From Pseudoalteromonas undina (GTDB lineage Bacteria; Pseudomonadota; Gammaproteobacteria; Enterobacterales; Alteromonadaceae), in NCBI RefSeq assembly GCF_000238275.3, contig NZ_AHCF03000003.1:1860001-1924000 (forward strand): DNA of 64,000 bases, given 5' to 3'. The notes below the pieces were generated by a model. That model was not told the DNA's origin and made no database searches. It saw only the letters and a program-made list of their open reading frames with translations. Of this stretch, positions 53,924 to 61,581 are shown in pieces. How positions within the stretch are numbered: position 1 is the stretch's first letter; every line of letters begins with the position of its first letter. The position numbers and the translations under genes are program-made.

Positions 53924-56500
53924 TTATCGGCTAGTAAACTCTAAGCCCTCACTACTTGCATCAATAACAATGATGCAGCCTGGTTGAAAATCATTATTAA
54001 GCAGCTTTTGTGCTAACGGATTTTCAATGGTTTGTTGTATTGCACGCTTAAGTGGGCGAGCGCCATAAACCGGATCAAAACCACTGGCAGCAATCCGCTC
54101 AAGCGCAGCATCCGTCAATTCAAGTAAATAGCCCATCTCAGTTAATCGTTCACGCAATTTACTTAACTGTATATCTGCGATTTCTTTAATATGACTATGT
54201 GCAAGTGAGTGGAACACTACTGTTTCATCAATACGGTTAATAAATTCAGGCCTGAACTCATTATGCAGTACACCCATTACCTTTGCTTTAAGCTCGTCAT
54301 AGTCATTACTTCCCGATTGCTCTTGGATAATGTCTGAACCTAAGTTAGAGGTCATAATGATAACCGTATTTTTAAAATCAACCGTACGCCCTTGGCCATC
54401 CGTTAAACGCCCGTCATCAAGAACTTGTAGTAAAATATTAAACACATCTGGATGCGCTTTTTCTATTTCATCAAGCAAAATAACCGAATAGGGTTTACGA
54501 CGAACAGCTTCGGTTAAATAGCCACCTTCTTCGTAACCTACATAACCGGGAGGCGCACCGACTAAACGCGCAACTGAGTGTTTTTCCATAAACTCAGACA
54601 TATCGATGCGTACCATGGCACTTTCAGTGTCAAACATATAGCCAGCCAACGCTTTTGTTAGCTCTGTTTTACCCACCCCTGTTGGCCCTAAGAATAGAAA
54701 TGAGCCAATAGGACGATTCGGATCAGCAAGCCCTGCACGCGAACGACGGATGGCATTAGCCACAGCAACCACCGCTTCATCTTGCCCTATCACTTTATTG
54801 TGCAACTGCTCTTCCATTTGCAATAGTTTTTCACGCTCACCTTGAAGCATACGTGCCACCGGAATGCCGGTCCAACGTGATAAGATTTCGGCTATTTCGT
54901 CTTCGCCCACTTGGTTTTTAAGTAAGCTCATTTCTTGCATTTCGGCTTGCGATGCTAAATCAAGCTTACGCTCAAGCTCGGGTATACGGCCATATTGCAG
55001 CTCTGACATACGCTGTAAATCGCTTGCTCTGCGTGCCACTTCTAAATCAAGTCGTGCTTGTTCAAGTTCGGCTTTAATGACTTGCGTACCTTGCAAAGAC
55101 GCTTTTTCGGCATTCCATACTTCATCGAGCTCACGGTATTGCACTTCAAGCTCAGTGATCAGCTCAACCATTTCTGCACGGCGCTTTTGACTCGCCTCGT
55201 CTTTTTCTTTAGCCAGGGCGTTATCTTCAATTTTTAATTGAATGATACGACGCTCTAACTTATCTAAGGCTTCAGGTTTTGAATCAATTTGCAGTCGAAT
55301 AGAAGAGCCCGCTTCGTCAATTAAATCAATTGCTTTATCAGGTAATTGGCGATCACTAATATAGCGATGTGATAACTGCGCTGCAGCAACAATTGCCGGA
55401 TCGGTGATTTCCACTGAGTGATGTAATTCGTAACGCTCTTTTAGACCACGTAATATAGCGATAGTATCTTCAACCGATGGCTCTTCAATTAATACTTTTT
55501 GGAAACGGCGCTCAAGTGCAGCATCTTTTTCAATGTATTTACGATATTCATCTAAGGTCGTTGCACCTACACAATGGAGTTCCCCACGTGCTAATGCAGG
55601 TTTTAACATGTTACCCGCATCCATAGCGCCATCACTTTTACCAGCGCCAACAATGGTATGAATTTCATCAATAAACAAAATCACTTGGCCTTCTTCTTTG
55701 GCCAATTCATTTAAAACTGATTTTAAACGCTCTTCAAATTCACCTCGGTATTTGGCCCCAGCAACCAACGCGCCTAAATCAAGCGAGAGTACGCGCTTAT
55801 TTTTTAAGCCCTCTGGTACTTCCCCATTAATAATACGTTGCGCAAGCCCTTCGGCAATCGCGGTTTTACCCACCCCAGGCTCACCAATTAACACAGGATT
55901 GTTTTTGGTGCGGCGTTGTAATACTTGGATGGTGCGACGAATTTCATCATCACGGCCGATTACAGGGTCAAGCTTACCTTGCTCCGCCCGCTCAGTTAAA
56001 TCAATAGTGTACTTTTCAAGTGCTTGACGAGTTTCTTCAGCATTAGGATCATCAACTTTTTGACCACCGCGAATTGCTTCTATGGCAGTTTCAACTTTGT
56101 TAGCAGTGATATTAAGTGCTTTAAATACACTGCCAAGCGGCCCTTTATCTTCACATGCAACTAAAACAAACAGTTCGCTTGAGATATATTTATCTTTGCG
56201 TTTTTGGGCATACTTGTCACACAGATTAATAAGTGAAACCATGTTGTTTGACAATTGCACATCGCCACCAACACCTTCCACTTTAAATAACTTTTCTATC
56301 TCTTGAGATAGTTTGGTATTGAGCTCGTCAATACTAATGCCCATTTGTGCAAACAAGGCACGCACACTTGAACCACTTTGCTTTAATAAAGCATACATAA
56401 GGTGAACGGGTTCAATAAATTGATGATCGCGACCTAGCGCTAATGATTGCGCATCTGAAAGCGCAGACTGAAATTTACTTGTAAATCTATCTAAACGCAT
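53924..56500 (-). CDS. clpB: ATP-dependent disaggregase ClpB
   Basis: ClpB (858 residues, E. coli 857) threads aggregated proteins with DnaK. The N domain ([32 protein letters not shown]) is followed by AAA-1 with Walker A GEPGVGKT and Walker [11 protein letters not shown]. The long coiled-coil M domain lies at about 410-525. AAA-2 has [14 protein letters not shown] and [16 protein letters not shown], and the C-terminal domain ends the protein. Pore loops ([21 protein letters not shown]) are intact. It follows yfiH in the conserved rluD-yfiH-clpB order. A sigma-32-type promoter lies just upstream. Confidence 0.97.
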   Translation of the reverse strand: MRLDRFTSKFQSALSDAQSLALGRDHQFIEPVHLMYALLKQSGSSVRALFAQMGISIDELNTKLSQEIEKLFKVEGVGGDVQLSNNMVSLINLCDKYAQKRKDKYISSELFVLVACEDKGPLGSVFKALNITANKVETAIEAIRGGQKVDDPNAEETRQALEKYTIDLTERAEQGKLDPVIGRDDEIRRTIQVLQRRTKNNPVLIGEPGVGKTAIAEGLAQRIINGEVPEGLKNKRVLSLDLGALVAGAKYRGEFEERLKSVLNELAKEEGQVILFIDEIHTIVGAGKSDGAMDAGNMLKPALARGELHCVGATTLDEYRKYIEKDAALERRFQKVLIEEPSVEDTIAILRGLKERYELHHSVEITDPAIVAAAQLSHRYISDRQLPDKAIDLIDEAGSSIRLQIDSKPEALDKLERRIIQLKIEDNALAKEKDEASQKRRAEMVELITELEVQYRELDEVWNAEKASLQGTQVIKAELEQARLDLEVARRASDLQRMSELQYGRIPELERKLDLASQAEMQEMSLLKNQVGEDEIAEILSRWTGIPVARMLQGEREKLLQMEEQLHNKVIGQDEAVVAVANAIRRSRAGLADPNRPIGSFLFLGPTGVGKTELTKALAGYMFDTESAMVRIDMSEFMEKHSVARLVGAPPGYVGYEEGGYLTEAVRRKPYSVILLDEIEKAHPDVFNILLQVLDDGRLTDGQGRTVDFKNTVIIMTSNLGSDIIQEQSGSNDYDELKAKVMGVLHNEFRPEFINRIDETVVFHSLAHSHIKEIADIQLSKLRERLTEMGYLLELTDAALERIAASGFDPVYGARPLKRAIQQTIENPLAQKLLNNDFQPGCIIVIDASSEGLEFTSR

Positions 56501-56533
56501 GGGGGTTTACCTATAAAAAAACGAATTACTTTA

Positions 56534-56563
56534 TAAATGGGTATGTTAGCGGATTTGTTCAAG
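56534..56563 (-). promoter_or_regulatory. Candidate heat-shock (sigma-32) promoter of clpB
   Basis: On the minus strand CTTGAA (56563-56558), 16-bp spacer, CCCATTTA (56541-56534). This resembles the RpoH consensus CTTGAAA-N13-15-CCCCATNT and lies 35-63 bp before the clpB start. Confidence 0.65.
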
Positions 56564-56596
56564 GTATTGAGGGAAAAATAATCACTTAATAGTAAT

Positions 56597-57328
56597 TTAC
56601 TTGCGCCAGATCAAACTTGCCATACGACCGGTTTGGCCGTCACGTCGATAAGAAAAAAACTGATTTTTTTGAGAGAACGTGCAGTATTCACCACCACTAA
56701 TATTCACAACACCCCGTTGGTTTAGCAAAATACGCGCTATGTAATAAATATCAGCTAAATATTTATCGTTATTTTGAGGTTTAAACGCATCATGCAAAGC
56801 TGGATTGTTGGCTGTAAATGTTGCAACGACCTCTTGGCCGACTTCAAATTGGTCAGCCCCTATTGCAGGACCTAACCAAGCATGTAAGTTCGTTGGTGCA
56901 TGCTTAAAATAGCTAACTGTATTATTAATGATTCCTTGCGCTAACCCTCGCCAACCGGCGTGAATTGCAGCCACTTCTTGGCCATCGCTTGAAGTAAGTA
57001 AAATAGGTAAACAGTCAGCGGTCATTATAGCTAAAGGTTGATTATATAATTGCGTGTAAAGCGCATCCCCCGTCAGAGTTTGGTTAAAATCAAACCCTTC
57101 ATCCACTCTAATTACATCAGCGCTATGAACCTGATTTAACCAAACAGCAGGATTAGGTATGTAACTATTTACATGCGCTCGATTGGTTAATACATCTTGG
57201 CTGTTATCACCTACATGCAATCCTAAATTCAAGCTATCAAATGGAGGCTTTGATACGCCTCCATCCCGTGTAGTACTCAATGTGCCTACACCCTGAATAG
57301 ATTGCCATGTAGCTGATAAGCCAGACAT
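56597..57328 (-). CDS. pgeF: Peptidoglycan editing factor / multicopper polyphenol oxidase family protein YfiH
   Basis: This 243-residue protein belongs to the YfiH (DUF152, laccase-like) family, proposed to prevent wrong amino-acid incorporation into peptidoglycan precursors. Metal-site signatures are LNLGLHVGDNSQDVLTNR, NQVHSADVIRV, DALYTQLYNQPLAIMTADCLPIL and AAIHAGWRGLAQGI (metal-binding Cys and His). WLGPAIGADQFEVG and the C-terminal FSYRRDGQTGRMASLIW also fit. It starts 2 bp after the rluD stop and precedes clpB, the conserved operon order. Confidence 0.92.
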   Translation of the reverse strand: MSGLSATWQSIQGVGTLSTTRDGGVSKPPFDSLNLGLHVGDNSQDVLTNRAHVNSYIPNPAVWLNQVHSADVIRVDEGFDFNQTLTGDALYTQLYNQPLAIMTADCLPILLTSSDGQEVAAIHAGWRGLAQGIINNTVSYFKHAPTNLHAWLGPAIGADQFEVGQEVVATFTANNPALHDAFKPQNNDKYLADIYYIARILLNQRGVVNISGGEYCTFSQKNQFFSYRRDGQTGRMASLIWRK

Positions 57329-57330
57329 AA

Positions 57331-58308
57331 TTAACTAGCTATGTCTGGATTTGCTTTTGTATCTTCACGCAGTGCTTGAGTCATCTGAACCATATCATCA
57401 GGGATAGGTGCTTGCCAGGTCATCATTTCACCGGTAATTGGATGAGCAATGCTTAATTTAACAGCATGGAGCGCTTGACGCTTAAAGCTACGCAGTAACT
57501 CAAACAGCTCAGGCGTTGCTCCTTTTGGTGGACGAGGACGACCGCCATAAGATTGATCGCCAATTAATGGGTGGTTTAAGTACGCCATATGCACGCGAAT
57601 TTGATGCGTACGTCCGGTTTCAAGGCGTAAACGCAAACGAGTATGAGCACGGAACTTTTCTGCCACACGGTAATGCGTAATCGCTGGTTTACCCATTTCA
57701 TGAACTGCCATATGCGTACGCTGAGTTGGATGGCGGCCAATCGCTTTTTCAACCATACCACCGGCAGTCATAGTACCATTACATAACGCTTCATATTCAC
57801 GTGTGAAATTTTCGCGCTTTTGTAAGGCTTTCACCAGGTGAGTTTGTGCCTGAATCGTTTTCGCGACAACCATTAAACCTGTGGTGTCTTTATCTAGACG
57901 ATGCACTATACCCGCGCGTGGCACGTTGATAATGTCTGGAAAATGATGAAGTAACGCATTTAACACCGTACCGTCAGGATTGCCTGCGCCCGGATGAACC
58001 ACTAATCCCATTGGTTTATTGATAACTAAAATATCATCGTCTTCATAAACGATGTTTAATTTGATATCTTGTGCTTCGTATTCACGAGGTGCTTCTATTG
58101 TTGTTTCAACAGCCACAACTTCACCACCGAGTAATTTTTCACGCGGGGTGTTGAAAATTTCGCCATCAACGGTGATTTTATCATCTAAAATCCACGTTTT
58201 TATCCGTGATCGTGAATAATCAGGGAACAATTGTGCTAATACTTGGTCTAGACGTTTACCACCTAAGTCTGTTGGGACCTCGGCTTGGAGAGATATTTGC
58301 TCTGACAT
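57331..58308 (-). CDS. rluD: 23S rRNA pseudouridine synthase RluD
   Basis: RluD makes pseudouridines 1911, 1915 and 1917 in helix 69 of 23S rRNA. The 325-residue protein has an N-terminal S4 domain (GKRLDQVLAQLFPDYSRSRIKTWI) and a catalytic domain. The catalytic Asp is Asp139 in IVHRLDKDTTGLMVVAKT, the same number as in E. coli. The KPMGLVVHPGAGNPDGTVLNALLHHFP and GRTHQIRVHMAYLNHPLIGDQSYGG signatures are intact. It is divergent from bamD, which is the standard neighbourhood. Confidence 0.96.
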   Translation of the reverse strand: MSEQISLQAEVPTDLGGKRLDQVLAQLFPDYSRSRIKTWILDDKITVDGEIFNTPREKLLGGEVVAVETTIEAPREYEAQDIKLNIVYEDDDILVINKPMGLVVHPGAGNPDGTVLNALLHHFPDIINVPRAGIVHRLDKDTTGLMVVAKTIQAQTHLVKALQKRENFTREYEALCNGTMTAGGMVEKAIGRHPTQRTHMAVHEMGKPAITHYRVAEKFRAHTRLRLRLETGRTHQIRVHMAYLNHPLIGDQSYGGRPRPPKGATPELFELLRSFKRQALHAVKLSIAHPITGEMMTWQAPIPDDMVQMTQALREDTKANPDIAS

Positions 58309-58449
58309 TAGTAACTTTACCCAATTTACCAGTGCAAGCTTTGCTTGACTGGGTTAGAATCGCTTTTAATAAAAGCATAACATAATACGCATAGTTTACT
58401 CGGTTTTACCCACTTGGCCTAGCCGAAGACATCGAAGGTAACAAATAAA

Positions 58450-59214
58450 ATGATAAATAAAATAGGGAAACGTGCATTCGCCATTGTTTTTTCAGTTTCA
58501 GTGCTTAGTTTAGGAGCTTGTTCGTCTGCGCCTGACCAAGAAGATATTCAACGAGTACCAAACAGATCAGCACAAGCACTATACGAAGATGCAAAACAAA
58601 CGCTTGATTCTGGTTTATACGCACGTGCAATTGAGTTGTTAACGGCAATTGATTCTCGCTACCCGTTTGGCCCGTTTTCAAAGCAAGTACAAATGGATTT
58701 AGTGTATGCACATTACCAATCAGGTAATACAGAGCAAGCACTGGCGACAATTGACCGCTTCATTCGCTTAAACCCAAACCACAAAGATTTAGATTACATG
58801 TATTACATGCGTGGCTTGGTTAATATTAAAGCTGATAAAAATGCTTTCCAAGAATACTTTGGTGTAGATAGAGCAGACAGAGATGCTAAACGCACCCGTG
58901 TTGCTTATACCGACCTATCAACCTTAGTTAAACGTTTTCCAGAAAGTGACTATGCGCCGGAGGCAAAACGTCGTTTAGTTTGGTTATTAAACCGTATGGC
59001 TCGTTATGAGCTGAAGGTTGCAACTTACTATTATGAACGTGAAGCCTATTTAGCAGCTGCGAATCGCGGCAAGTATGTGGTAGAGCACTACTCACAAAGT
59101 AGCTACCTTGATGCAGCATTAGCCATGATGGAAAAAAGCTACGATAAGCTTGGGTTAACTGAATTAAGTGATAATGCAGCGCAAACACGCAAATTTAACA
59201 GTAGAAATAAATAA
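58450..59214 (+). CDS. bamD: Outer membrane assembly lipoprotein BamD
   Basis: BamD is the essential lipoprotein partner of BamA in outer-membrane protein insertion. The 254-residue precursor has a lipobox LGAC at Cys24. The mature part holds five TPR units: RSAQALYEDAKQTLDSGLYARAIELLTAIDSRYPFG, then LVYAHYQSGNTEQALATIDRFIRLNPNH, the FGVDRADRDAKRTRVAYTDL insertion, YYYEREAYLAAANRGKYVVEHY and a final helix pair. Length is close to the E. coli protein (245). It ends at a terminator shared with glnB. Confidence 0.95.
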   Translation: MINKIGKRAFAIVFSVSVLSLGACSSAPDQEDIQRVPNRSAQALYEDAKQTLDSGLYARAIELLTAIDSRYPFGPFSKQVQMDLVYAHYQSGNTEQALATIDRFIRLNPNHKDLDYMYYMRGLVNIKADKNAFQEYFGVDRADRDAKRTRVAYTDLSTLVKRFPESDYAPEAKRRLVWLLNRMARYELKVATYYYEREAYLAAANRGKYVVEHYSQSSYLDAALAMMEKSYDKLGLTELSDNAAQTRKFNSRNK

Positions 59215-59217
59215 CAC

Positions 59218-59257
59218 AAAAAAGGCGCTACTTTTAAATTAAAGTAGCGCCTTTTTT
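59218..59257. terminator. Bidirectional terminator between bamD and glnB
   Basis: GGCGCTACTTT / AAAGTAGCGCC stem extended by A- and T-runs, loop about 6 nt, between convergent stops. Confidence 0.92.
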
Positions 59258-59273
59258 ATACTCAAGACAACGA

Positions 59274-59717
<444 letters not shown>

Positions 59718-59743
59718 TTATTTTAATAAAAATAACTATACTA

Positions 59744-59760
59744 GGGTCTGTTGACCTTTC
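59744..59760 (+). repeat. Solo end of the GGGTCTGTTGACC-type element
   Basis: GGGTCTGTTGACCTTTC is identical over 17 bp to the left terminus of the element at 50007-50318. It is not followed by the rest of that element. It lies 27 bp before the first pseudopilin ATG. Confidence 0.7.
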
Positions 59761-59786
59761 AACATCATCGAGTTAATGAGATTTAT

Positions 59787-60338
59787 ATGAAAACCAAGCA
59801 TACAGGATTTACTCTATTAGAGTTAATGGTTACCGTTGCTATTGTTGCGATTATAGCGAGTATTGCAATATGGAATAGTAGCGATATGCTGGAAGAAAAC
59901 CGAGGCGAAAACTTTTTATTGGAGCTAAAGCGTAATATTAGTTTTGCGCGATCACAAGCAGCTAGTACTGATGAAATCGTGGTTATTTGTGCAGCTCAGC
60001 ATTCGGAGGTTAAAAATAATGATGATAGTATGCAATGCCGAGCAAGGTGGGATGGTAATAAAGTTATTATTACCTTTATTGATGCAGATAATGATGGTCA
60101 ATACAATTCCTCATCTGACAGCTTAATTCGCGTTATGGAAAAAATTAACCTTAATGATAAGGTAACATTCACAGCTGGAGATAGACGAATACGGTTTAAC
60201 ACCAGCGGTCGTATCACCACTAAACCTGGAAATTTTATTTTTTGCCCTAATGGTACTAATGAAAATAATAAAGGGTTAACACTGTCTCAATCAGGGACTG
60301 CTTTTTATATAGGTGACACAACTCAAACCTGCAGCTAA
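59787..60338 (+). CDS. FimT/GspH-family type IV pseudopilin
   Basis: This 183-residue minor pilin-like protein has a prepilin signal: MKTKHTG cleaved before FTLLE, followed by the hydrophobic N-terminal helix VTVAIVAIIASIAIW. The globular part carries the GspH/FimT pattern (GENFLLELKRNISFARSQAASTDEIVVICA ... GSGRITTKPGNFIFCPNG-like end). Cys pairs suggest disulfides. Proteins of this type prime the pilus or bind DNA during uptake. I start at 59787; an in-frame TTG upstream falls inside a repeat end. A second FimT/GspH-type gene follows after 77 bp on the same strand. Confidence 0.88.
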   Translation: MKTKHTGFTLLELMVTVAIVAIIASIAIWNSSDMLEENRGENFLLELKRNISFARSQAASTDEIVVICAAQHSEVKNNDDSMQCRARWDGNKVIITFIDADNDGQYNSSSDSLIRVMEKINLNDKVTFTAGDRRIRFNTSGRITTKPGNFIFCPNGTNENNKGLTLSQSGTAFYIGDTTQTCS

Positions 60339-60415
60339 AAGCCATTTCATACTTTGTCGTTTTTTGATTATTTACTAAACTAATATAATGGACTGTTCAA
60401 TGTAAGGCTTCTGGG

Positions 60416-60952
60416 ATGAAGTTAATTATAAGTGTTCACAAAAACGATGGCGTTACGCTAGTAGAATTACTAATAACCATTTCAGTTATAGCAATACTGA
60501 GCCAACTCTCTTTATGGTTTGTTCCTGATTTCTTGGCGCTCAATCGCGCTGATAATCAGGTGAATTTATTACACCGAAATATTAATTTAGCACGTCTTTA
60601 TGCTATAGAGCATGGCAGCTACGTAACTCTTTGCGCTTTAAAAGATAAACAATGTTTAGATGGTGAGTGGCACACGGGTGTGTCACTATTTACTGATAAT
60701 GACAAGTCAACATCTTTGGATAATGACGAACGTCTTATTAGTACCTTTGAACATACCCATCCCTCTGATAGCTTAGAGTACCCTCGCACTGCAATAACTT
60801 TTAGACCTGACGGCTCTTTAAATGGCTTTCAAAACGGTACTTTTATCTATTGCCCTAATAGCGAAAAAGCAAGCCTTGAAGGGCTTGCTCTATCTATAAG
60901 TCAAACAGGTCGCATACGAATAAAATCTACAAATAGATGCAAAAATAACTAA
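60416..60952 (+). CDS. Second FimT/GspH-like pseudopilin
   Basis: This 178-residue protein has a 12-residue prepilin leader ending in Gly, then VTLVELLITISVIAILSQLSLWFV. That is the pilin motif with Val at +1 and Glu at +5. The globular part shares the FimT/GspH pattern with its neighbour (HRNINLARLYAIEHGSYVTLCAL; RTAITFRPDGSLNGFQNGTFIYCPNSEKASLEGLALSISQTGRIR). The tandem pair probably arose by duplication and has diverged strongly. It ends at the left terminus of a dispersed repeat and faces the pilE/pilY1 pair. Confidence 0.82.
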   Translation: MKLIISVHKNDGVTLVELLITISVIAILSQLSLWFVPDFLALNRADNQVNLLHRNINLARLYAIEHGSYVTLCALKDKQCLDGEWHTGVSLFTDNDKSTSLDNDERLISTFEHTHPSDSLEYPRTAITFRPDGSLNGFQNGTFIYCPNSEKASLEGLALSISQTGRIRIKSTNRCKNN

Positions 60953-61144
60953 CCTGAACTCTGGTTAAAAGATTTACGGATATATTGAATCATAGTGATA
61001 GCTAGGTGGATTTTCTATAGCCAGAGACTCACAGTGAAAACAAGGTGGATTTTCGCGTCAATAGCTGGACTATTGCAAGTAAATTCAACGCAATTAGCGC
61101 TAAAAGTAGCTACTTGAGATGGGTATATAATCCAGAGTAAGGTT
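60951..61144. repeat. Dispersed repeat family R1, copy C (complete, with terminal inverted repeats)
   Basis: This 194-bp non-coding element is bounded by AACCTGAACTCTGG and, at the right, CCAGAGTAAGGTT (reverse complement AACCTTACTCTGG). Its body shares ordered blocks with 850-1041, and its right half is present in inverted orientation at 42032-42110. Its left end overlaps the last base pairs of the pseudopilin gene (stop at 60950-60952). Confidence 0.75.
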
Positions 61145-61152
61145 TACCTGCA

Positions 61153-61572
61153 TTATCTACCCCAACAATAATTTATATCTGATTGACCTTTGGTGCCTTT
61201 AGCCCCTTTTAAGCCTAAGTCATTAATAGACAGCTCAGTACAATCGGCATCCCCTTTCACCGCTCCAGCGATGGGTTTAGCTGTAATTGTAAATTCATTG
61301 CTATCAACCACATTAATTGCCAACTCAAAATGCCCGTTTTCAGTTTTACTTTGAATACCTAAGTCGCTAAACGAAGTCGAATAAACTCGGTTATCTACAA
61401 AGTATTGCTCTTGCTTGTTTGCCGCATCTAACAGCGCAGATGCTGCTTCTGCGCGTGATGCCCTTTTTACATACTCAGTGTAATTCGGCAGCGCAACTGC
61501 AGCAATGATGCCAACAATCGCAACTGTGATCATTAACTCAATTAATGTGAATCCTTGTTGTGTCTTGTTCAT
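61153..61572 (-). CDS. pilE: Type IV pilin-like protein PilE
   Basis: This 139-residue minor pilin has the prepilin leader MNKTQQG, cleaved before FTLIE (Glu at +5), then [46 protein letters not shown]. That is the PilE-type alpha-1 helix and start of the globular domain. The C-terminal disulfide region has Cys residues in [11 protein letters not shown] and INYCWGR. Many Alteromonadales have this kind of short PilE next to pilY1 in the minor pilin operon. It starts 9 bp after the pilY1 stop, so they are co-transcribed. Confidence 0.9.
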   Translation of the reverse strand: MNKTQQGFTLIELMITVAIVGIIAAVALPNYTEYVKRASRAEAASALLDAANKQEQYFVDNRVYSTSFSDLGIQSKTENGHFELAINVVDSNEFTITAKPIAGAVKGDADCTELSINDLGLKGAKGTKGQSDINYCWGR

Positions 61573-61581
61573 ATACAGCCC

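Noticed and set aside
54864..55190. Plus-strand frame of 108 codons inside clpB
   Set aside because: Ser/Arg-rich antisense shadow of the ClpB coiled-coil region, with no start signal.
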